From the NCBI GenBank assembly GCA_016206275.1, contig JACQRY010000194.1:1-10700 (forward strand): a DNA stretch of 10,700 bases, given 5' to 3'. Origin of the DNA: Nitrososphaerota archaeon. GTDB taxonomy: Archaea; Thermoproteota; Nitrososphaeria; Nitrososphaerales; JACQRY01. A program made the translations under genes and the position numbers. Positions within the stretch are counted from its first letter, which is position 1, and each line of letters begins with the position of its first letter. This document shows positions 5,922 to 10,700 of the stretch, piece after piece. The notes beneath the pieces were generated by a model. That model searched no databases. It was not told the origin of the DNA and saw nothing but the letters and a program-made list of their open reading frames with translations.

Positions 5922-6833
5922 ATGATAACTGTAGTAGGTACTGGGAGAGTCGGGTCAACCCTTGCTTCTCAGCTAGCAGCAGAAGAGCTTGATGATATTA
6001 CTCTGATAGACATTGTGAAGGGTCTACCTCAAGGAGAAGCTTTGGATATTAGTCATATGGCTACGCAATACGCTGCTGATGTTGAGCTTGTCGGCTCAAA
6101 CGATTATGAAGCTATGGCTGGGTCAGACCTAGTGATTGTTGTGGCCGGATTAGCTAGAAGACCTGACATGACACGTATGGACCTACTCAACAAGAATACC
6201 AGCATCATCAAGCAAGTCTCAGAACAGATCAAGCAGCATGCACCTAATTCTAAGGTCATGATGATCACCAACCCTATGGATGTAATGACCTATGTAGCGT
6301 TGAAGGCCACAGGGTTTCCAGCTAACCGTGTCTTCGGAATGGGCGGCATGTTAGACTCATCCAGGTACAGGAATCTGTTGGCTAAGATGTTAGGCGTGTC
6401 ATATGCCTCCGTCCACGGGATGGTGATCGGTGAACACGGCGAATCTATGACTCCTTTGGCCAGTAGAACATCGGTCAATGGCATACCGTTGAAGGAGCTT
6501 CTGGACCAAGATAAAATGAAGGAAGCTGTTGAGAAGACTAGGAAGATTGCTGCTGAAGTAATAGCTTTGAAGGGGGCCACATTCTATGCACCAGCTCAAG
6601 GAGTAGTGAAGATGGTTGAATCAATTGTGAGAGACAAAAAGTGCGTCTACCCGGTATGCACCTATCTGACTGGACAATACGGGGTCTCAGATGTGTGCAT
6701 AGGTGTCCCGGTGGTACTGGGTAAAAATGGTGTGGAACGCGTTATAGAAGTTATTCTGGAAGGCGTTGAAAAGGAGTCTTTTCTTAAAGGTGTTCAATCG
6801 ATCAAGGCGGCGGTTTCAAGCATACAAATCTGA
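5922..6833 (+). CDS. mdh: Malate dehydrogenase, LDH-like, probably NAD-dependent
   Basis: The enzyme interconverts malate and oxaloacetate in the cytosol. The 303-residue protein opens with the Rossmann motif GTGRVGS (6-12), followed by Asp30 at the end of strand two (LID), which favours NAD over NADP. Substrate residues seen are Arg79 in AGLARRP, at the position where malate dehydrogenases have Arg and lactate dehydrogenases have Gln; Arg85 in MTRMDLL; Asn117 in TNPMDV; Asp145 and Arg148 in LDSSRYR; and the catalytic His172 in GEHGES. The size is normal for the LDH-like MDH group, and malate is the clear first choice of substrate. The gene is divergent from larC with 146 bp between the starts, and converges on the small membrane-protein gene downstream. 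Confidence 0.94.
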   Translation: MITVVGTGRVGSTLASQLAAEELDDITLIDIVKGLPQGEALDISHMATQYAADVELVGSNDYEAMAGSDLVIVVAGLARRPDMTRMDLLNKNTSIIKQVSEQIKQHAPNSKVMMITNPMDVMTYVALKATGFPANRVFGMGGMLDSSRYRNLLAKMLGVSYASVHGMVIGEHGESMTPLASRTSVNGIPLKELLDQDKMKEAVEKTRKIAAEVIALKGATFYAPAQGVVKMVESIVRDKKCVYPVCTYLTGQYGVSDVCIGVPVVLGKNGVERVIEVILEGVEKESFLKGVQSIKAAVSSIQI

Positions 6834-6917
6834 GGAAGCCACCCGCCGTTTTCACAGAATTAAGGCTCACTAAATCCAATCACCTTGGACGCTAAGGGAA
6901 GTGACTTCGCTTTGCCC

Positions 6918-7358
6918 TCAAGGCGTTAAGATCTTGTCTGCAAGTGTCTTCTGTTCTACGGGAATAGTGATTCTTATGGAGCTTGCGAGATAATTGCCCC
7001 AAAGGGTCAACGAGCATCCTGCGAGTGTTGCCAAAGCATAGACTCCTGCTAGAGTGTTAGGAAACGCAATGGACAACAATAGTGCTTCACCGGCGAGCGC
7101 GACTCCGCCAATCCCTATAAGAAAGGGCATAGGCCAGCTTTGATACATGTGCTTGTCACCGAGCAGACTAGGCTTTACGCCGACTCCTACCAAAGTCGCA
7201 GCGAGTGTTGAGGCAGCGGTAATGACGAGATACTCGAATCTCCCAGTTAATACGAGAGCGGCATATGTTGCAACTGTAATGGAGAATGTTCCAGTAGCCA
7301 TCGCTAGTACAGATTTCAACACGAAATTGTGACCAATAACGTCGCCAGCAAATTTCAT
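6918..7358 (-). CDS. Small four-helix membrane protein of unknown function
   Basis: I do not recognise this 146-residue protein. It is strongly hydrophobic, with four likely membrane helices at about 14-37, 43-61, 76-97 and 101-123. It has a short polar segment containing GDKHMYQSWP (67-76) between helices two and three, and a polar C-terminus (RITIPVEQKTLADKI). No signal peptide cleavage site, metal-binding motif or catalytic motif is obvious. The ATG at 7358 is preceded by GTGATG (7363-7368), a weak match to the archaeal anti-Shine-Dalgarno. A T-rich element at 7381-7390 could be its TATA box. It is a single gene, convergent with malate dehydrogenase and divergent from the luciferase-like oxidoreductase gene. 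Length, hydrophobicity and a plausible start argue that it is real. Confidence 0.7.
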   Translation of the reverse strand: MKFAGDVIGHNFVLKSVLAMATGTFSITVATYAALVLTGRFEYLVITAASTLAATLVGVGVKPSLLGDKHMYQSWPMPFLIGIGGVALAGEALLLSIAFPNTLAGVYALATLAGCSLTLWGNYLASSIRITIPVEQKTLADKILTP

Positions 7359-7408
7359 GTTTCATCACTTATGTCCACACGTAAAATCGGTGATGGTAAA
7401 CTTAGTTC

Positions 7409-7429
7409 AACCTGCGGGTAAAAACCTGC
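7409..7429. repeat. Tandem AACCTGC motif in a divergent promoter region
   Basis: AACCTGC occurs at 7409-7415 and again at 7423-7429, a 14-nt period, in the 129-bp gap between the membrane-protein gene and the oxidoreductase gene. Just beyond it, AGTAT/ATACT (7437-7441/7447-7451) forms a short inverted repeat next to the plus-strand TATA-like box. Either could be a regulator site, but both are short. Confidence 0.3.
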
Positions 7430-7449
7430 AACATTGAGTATCAGTCATA

Positions 7450-7461
7450 CTTATTTATCGG
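7450..7461 (+). promoter_or_regulatory. TATA-like box for the oxidoreductase-prenyltransferase unit
   Basis: CTTATTTATCGG is centred about 32 nt upstream of the ATG at 7488. It predicts a nearly leaderless transcript, and the ATG has no Shine-Dalgarno site in front of it. Confidence 0.5.
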
Positions 7462-7487
7462 GATTCTGATTACCACTGGTCAATGGT

Positions 7488-8471
7488 ATGAGCAGAACAG
7501 CTTTAGGATTTAATCCCGTTTATCCTATCGAAACCATGGTGAAGTTCGCCAAAACCGCCGAAGAAAAAGGCTATGACTCGATTTGGGTGCATGAAAGCCT
7601 ATTCCAGAGAGACGCTATCACATACCTCTCCTCTATACTCTCGTCAACAACCAAATTGAAAGCCGGGAGTGGATGTATCAATACCGTAACCCGCCATCCA
7701 ACGATAGCCGCAACATCATTCGCAACGCTATCCGAAGCTTCAGGAGGAAGAGCGATCCTAGGAATTGGTCTTGGAAGCTTCCCTACTCTACCAAAAATAG
7801 GGTTCCAAGTATTCCCCACATCCAAGAGCAAGCCCCTAAAAAGAATAAGAGAATACGTCTCCATTCTCAAATCATATTTAGACGGAGAAACAGTGAACTT
7901 CTCAGGAGAATTCTTCTCCGTCAACGGCCTCCGATTAGAAGTAAAACCTCAACACAAACTACCCATCTACATAGCATCACTATCACCGAAAGTAATCAGA
8001 GCTACAACCAGCATGGCTGACGGAGTAATACTTTCACCCGCCCTTAGCACAGTCAGAGAAACAGAGACTAAGGTAAACTGGATCAAAGACAACCCATCGC
8101 AGCCAACAGATTTCGATATTGCCTCCTACATGCTCACATCCATCCACGACAATCAGACGGAGGCAGAAAAAGCAGTCCGCAACTTCTACTTCTTAGTTTA
8201 CCAAGTTTCAGAAGTGATCCCTATTTCCCTCCTTGAGCCTTACGGTGCCAGCGAAGAGAAAATGGCACCCGTCAAAGAAGCATGGAAGAAAGGTGACGTT
8301 TCAGAGGCGGGCTCCAAGATACCATGGGAAGTCATCGACGCACTTACCCTTACTGGAACGCCTAGCCACTGCATCGAGCGCCTTGAAGAATATCGAAAGG
8401 CAGGAGTGAAACTCCCCATATTGATGCCTATGGGCGATGTGACGAAAGCTATAGATGCGTTAGCTAATTAA
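7488..8471 (+). CDS. Luciferase-like (LLM class) flavin/F420-dependent oxidoreductase
   Basis: This 327-residue protein has the bacterial-luciferase TIM-barrel family look. Seen are an N-terminal FNPVYPIETMVKFAKTAEE stretch, GYDSIWVHE (28-36), TVTRHPTIAA (67-76), GRAILGIGLGS (87-97), KPLKRIREYVSILKSYLDG (115-133), LPIYIAS (159-165), ADGVILSPA (177-185) and a C-terminal GTPSHCIERLEEY plus PILMPMGDV (310-318). In archaea such proteins mostly use coenzyme F420 and include methylene-tetrahydromethanopterin reductase (Mer) and several F420-dependent dehydrogenases. The sequence does not tell which substrate it uses, and Mer itself cannot be claimed. It is followed after 18 nt by the UbiA gene, with which it is almost surely cotranscribed, so a role in modifying a prenylated or quinone-type compound is a reasonable guess. 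Confidence 0.88.
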   Translation: MSRTALGFNPVYPIETMVKFAKTAEEKGYDSIWVHESLFQRDAITYLSSILSSTTKLKAGSGCINTVTRHPTIAATSFATLSEASGGRAILGIGLGSFPTLPKIGFQVFPTSKSKPLKRIREYVSILKSYLDGETVNFSGEFFSVNGLRLEVKPQHKLPIYIASLSPKVIRATTSMADGVILSPALSTVRETETKVNWIKDNPSQPTDFDIASYMLTSIHDNQTEAEKAVRNFYFLVYQVSEVIPISLLEPYGASEEKMAPVKEAWKKGDVSEAGSKIPWEVIDALTLTGTPSHCIERLEEYRKAGVKLPILMPMGDVTKAIDALAN

Positions 8472-8473
8472 TA

Positions 8474-8480
8474 AAGGAGA
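8474..8480 (+). promoter_or_regulatory. Shine-Dalgarno site of the UbiA gene
   Basis: AAGGAGA with 9 nt to the TTG at 8490 decides this unusual start codon. The site lies immediately after the stop of the oxidoreductase gene. Confidence 0.7.
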
Positions 8481-8489
8481 CCACAGCCC

Positions 8490-9392
8490 TTGAAGACCTT
8501 CCTCAGGCTCTCAAGAGCCCAGTTTCTCCCCATCATCCTAATTCCCATAATAGTTGGAACTGCCGTAGCATGGTTTACAACTGGAAATTTGAATTCCTTC
8601 TACCTTATCCTTGCTCTGATCGGCAGCGCGCTGCTACTACTCGCAGCCAACGTAATCGATGACGTCTACGACTACTTGAACGGAATCGACTCTATCAGCG
8701 ACAAAATGTTTCCCCCAGACTTCCCCGGTTGGAAAGTTATCCCACGCGGATTAGTGACTATCAAGAAAGCAAAGGCATGGGCCCTCCTGTGCTACTCAGG
8801 CGCCCTAATACTGGCGATATACTTCACATTTGTGGCTGGTCTCCCTTCACTCATCCTTGCTATTCTAGGAATAGGGTTATCATACTTCTACGTCGCTCCT
8901 CCAGTCAAAGCAGCCTACCGAGGTCTAGGTCTCGGAGAACTAAGCATCTTTGTAGACTTCGGACCCATACCCGCATTGGGAGCATACTTCATACAAACCT
9001 TGAGACTCGACATTCTGCCTGTAGTGGCATCAATCCCCGCCGGGCTCCTAACTGCCGTCATACTCATCAACCACGACTTGATCTTCTACGATCCTTATCG
9101 TGAAGGTGGGAAACGGTCTCTAACAGTACGTCTAGGAAGGAGGTCAGCGATAAACCTCTCCATAGTAATTGGTGTATCCTGCTACCTGTATGTGGCTGTA
9201 CTTTCGCTCCTCGGCGTCTTCCCTCTCACCGCGCTAGCAGTACTTCTAGGTCTCATAGTCTTCGCAGGCCAGCTTAGAACATATGCCAAGAAGGAGCTCC
9301 AGATACCTGACTACGCCAAGGCCACCATGACTTCGTTTATACACTCACTGGCCTTCAACATTCTTGTCGCAGTAGGATTCCTACTAGCCTAA
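8490..9392 (+). CDS. UbiA-family membrane prenyltransferase
   Basis: This is a 300-residue integral membrane protein with about eight or nine hydrophobic segments (for example 12-30, 36-54, 98-117, 119-137, 150-168, 175-194, 222-241, 245-260 and 283-299). UbiA proteins transfer a polyprenyl chain to an aromatic or lipid acceptor using Mg2+ held by two Asp-rich loops. The first is clear: NVIDDVYDYLNGID (54-66 region), close to the MenA form. The second, NHDLIFYD..REGGKRSLTVRLG (194-216), has the usual GK-x-SLxVRLG ending but its Asp residues (196 and 201) do not sit at the usual spacing. Relatives include MenA/MqnP-type naphthoate prenyltransferases, heme O synthase and archaeal geranylgeranylglyceryl phosphate enzymes, and I cannot tell which applies. 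The start is TTG at 8490 with a good ribosome site. Its stop overlaps the stop of the opposing protease gene. Confidence 0.9.
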   Translation: MKTFLRLSRAQFLPIILIPIIVGTAVAWFTTGNLNSFYLILALIGSALLLLAANVIDDVYDYLNGIDSISDKMFPPDFPGWKVIPRGLVTIKKAKAWALLCYSGALILAIYFTFVAGLPSLILAILGIGLSYFYVAPPVKAAYRGLGLGELSIFVDFGPIPALGAYFIQTLRLDILPVVASIPAGLLTAVILINHDLIFYDPYREGGKRSLTVRLGRRSAINLSIVIGVSCYLYVAVLSLLGVFPLTALAVLLGLIVFAGQLRTYAKKELQIPDYAKATMTSFIHSLAFNILVAVGFLLA

Positions 9393-10027
9393 GTGAAAGG
9401 CGCTACAACAAAGATCATCAAATTAAAGACAACATGTGAAACTACACCAGGTAACAAGTTCTTAGATCTCTTGTAAAGGTAACCCCAGACTAATCCACCA
9501 ATCATCGCCGTAATCAAAAGCGGAGGGTTCAACGTGAAGGCATGGATCAGAGTATAAAGCGCCGTCGTAAGTAGCAGACCGATTGTAGGGTTGAAAAAAG
9601 TGGTGAGAAATTTTTGGATCAATCCTCGCCAGTATATCTCCTCAGCTGGAGCTATGGGAAAGATTAGTAGAAGAGCTATGAGAGTTATGTCAAAATCTGT
9701 CCGAAACGCGTAGACTGAAGCAACTCCTCCTGAAAAAGATTCCAATCCTCTTGTAACTTGGAAGCCAGCGTAGAAAAAGCTGTAGAGCAGAAAGCCGGAC
9801 AAAACGCCTAGGAATAGCCAGCGAGCAGAGACTTTGAGATCTAACTGCTTAATCAACAATAGCGAAGTTGTTAAGAGAATCAGCGTTGCGGCAGTCATTC
9901 CAATCCAAAAAACTGTGAACATCTGTAGGAAAACTATTGGCCATAACATGAAAGGCAGAATTAGGCTGGCTAACGCAAAACGTGGCCTATCCATCTTCAA
10001 GCCCCACTTCGAACACCATCTAGCCAT
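9389..10027 (-). CDS. CPBP-family intramembrane metalloprotease (CAAX/Abi type)
   Basis: From the start chosen here the protein is 212 residues, mostly membrane helices. It has the three CPBP motifs: EE-x3-R in AEEIYWRGL (Glu129, Glu130, Arg134), the His of TLIHAF (His162), and SHVVFN (His198, Asn202). These are the proposed metal-binding and catalytic residues of the Rce1-like glutamic/metallo protease family. Known members process prenylated proteins, bacteriocins or other membrane substrates, and the substrate here is unknown. I chose the ATG at 10027 because it overlaps the fixCX stop by 8 nt (ATGGCTAG), a typical coupled arrangement. The frame stays open to 10090 but that part is antisense-free overlap with fixCX. 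An ATG at 9994, with GTGGGG upstream, is an equally possible start. It converges on the UbiA gene, with overlapping stops. Confidence 0.85.
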   Translation of the reverse strand: MARWCSKWGLKMDRPRFALASLILPFMLWPIVFLQMFTVFWIGMTAATLILLTTSLLLIKQLDLKVSARWLFLGVLSGFLLYSFFYAGFQVTRGLESFSGGVASVYAFRTDFDITLIALLLIFPIAPAEEIYWRGLIQKFLTTFFNPTIGLLLTTALYTLIHAFTLNPPLLITAMIGGLVWGYLYKRSKNLLPGVVSHVVFNLMIFVVAPFT

Positions 10028-10700
10028 ATGCGTAGCGCACGCCATGACCATGTCTTTCATGCCCAAATCGTACTGCTTCAGGAGGCCCAAGTATACCGCA
10101 GGCCCCGCAGCCGACGCATGCCACGTGATCGAATCTTACCGTGCCGCTTGTAAGGTCTTCGCGCGTAAGATGCTCTGCTTCCCGTCTAACAGTATCTTCA
10201 TTCATTCCTGACTGCTTACGTAGCTGCTGAATATTGTAGTGGAAGAGGTCTAGGTAGGATGCAAAGACTCCTTTGGGGAGCACTAACGTATAGCAGTTGA
10301 AGGGGCATGCCGGTACCCATGGTTTGAAGGCGGCTTTAGAGCATGCTTCCAAGTCTACTTTGATATGCGAATAGTGTTTGTCCTCATCGTAGGTTAGTAG
10401 GCCAGTTCTCGCCTGTATTTTCTGGTTCGCATCGCGGTTATCATCTGGTTTTGTGGAGGGAGTATAGCCTATTCTTCTCCCCCATCCTAATGCGAACGCT
10501 ATTGAAGGCATGATGTCGTATGCAAGCCTGCTCTCGAAAAACCATGAATCCCATTTTGAACGAGCAACATCCTTGTAAATAGGTTTCAACATTTCTTTAT
10601 AACGGGAGAGGGTCTTAGAACTGAAGTCTCCAGTCTTTTTAGCTTGGTCAAACACATCTGCAGCCATAATCCCTGAGGCAACAGCCCTCCTCATACCGTC
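10020..10700 (-). CDS. ETF-quinone oxidoreductase FixC-FixX fusion, C-terminal part (cut by window edge)
   Basis: The frame is open to the right window edge. The Met at 10694 is internal, since the preceding codons give Asp-Gly and MRRAVASGIMAADVF matches the helix of FixC/ETF-QO flavoproteins after their FAD motif. Counting from that Met, the first 100 or so residues are FixC-like. The rest matches the FixX ferredoxin: HIKVDLEAC, ACPFNCY (Cys130, Cys134), then SGTVRFDHVACVGCGACGIL (Cys193, Cys196, Cys199) and GHGVRYAYG at the end. Cys130 and the CxxCxxC cysteines fit one [4Fe-4S] cluster as in ETF-QO. The protein would pass electrons from an electron-transfer flavoprotein to membrane quinone, or take part in FixABCX bifurcation. 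About 38 residues (140-180) are inserted compared with E. coli FixX. Cys118 and Cys134 are extra cysteines. No fixA/fixB genes are in view. Confidence 0.9.
   Translation of the reverse strand, partial: DGMRRAVASGIMAADVFDQAKKTGDFSSKTLSRYKEMLKPIYKDVARSKWDSWFFESRLAYDIMPSIAFALGWGRRIGYTPSTKPDDNRDANQKIQARTGLLTYDEDKHYSHIKVDLEACSKAAFKPWVPACPFNCYTLVLPKGVFASYLDLFHYNIQQLRKQSGMNEDTVRREAEHLTREDLTSGTVRFDHVACVGCGACGILGPPEAVRFGHERHGHGVRYAYG

Noticed and set aside
5922..6833. Lactate dehydrogenase
   Set aside because: The specificity position carries Arg79 where lactate dehydrogenases have Gln, so malate is favoured.
9834..10211. 125-codon plus-strand frame
   Set aside because: It is antisense to the protease and FixCX genes, both of which have clear motifs.
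10090..10694. FixCX starting at the Met at 10694 as a complete gene
   Set aside because: The sequence there is the interior of the FixC flavoprotein domain and the frame continues past the window edge.

Overview
The window looks archaeal, most likely from the TACK/Thermoproteota side, although I cannot fix the lineage. The evidence is an archaeal-type phosphoglycerate kinase and SHMT family member, a luciferase-like oxidoreductase of the kind that usually uses F420, nickel-pincer cofactor genes, A/T-rich TATA-like boxes about 25-30 nt upstream of several starts with little or no leader (leaderless transcription), Shine-Dalgarno sites on only some genes, and TTG/GTG starts. There is no rRNA, tRNA, CRISPR array or insertion sequence that I can recognise.

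Layout. 1-446 (-): 5' part of pgk, running off the left edge. 447-1000: 550 bases without a gene, holding a probable pgk promoter and several short inverted repeats. 1001-1717 (-): short RNase Z-like metallo-beta-lactamase protein. 1780-2223 (-): universal stress protein. 2358-5775 (-): a compact unit read larC, larE, then a divergent SHMT-like PLP enzyme. 5776-5921: divergent promoter region with a 7-bp inverted repeat in the middle. 5922-6833 (+): malate dehydrogenase. 6918-7358 (-): small four-helix membrane protein of unknown role. 7488-9392 (+): two-gene unit of a luciferase-like flavin/F420 oxidoreductase and a UbiA-family prenyltransferase. 9389-10700 (-): a FixC-FixX fusion (electron-transfer-flavoprotein:quinone oxidoreductase plus its ferredoxin domain), running off the right edge, followed by a CPBP-family membrane protease whose start overlaps its stop.

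How they fit together. LarC and LarE are two of the three known makers of the nickel-pincer nucleotide cofactor used by LarA-family 2-hydroxyacid racemases and epimerases. LarB and a LarA client are not in the window. The divergent malate dehydrogenase and the shared intergenic region suggest, as inference only, that the client may act on malate or another 2-hydroxyacid. The SHMT-like enzyme downstream keeps the PLP machinery but, compared from memory with canonical archaeal SHMT, lacks the loop before the RIGT motif and the glycine-rich Tyr loop. It may therefore be a pterin-independent or otherwise altered enzyme. It is the best candidate here for something undescribed. The UbiA protein and the FixCX protein both point to membrane quinone/electron-transfer chemistry, but nothing in the sequence links them directly.
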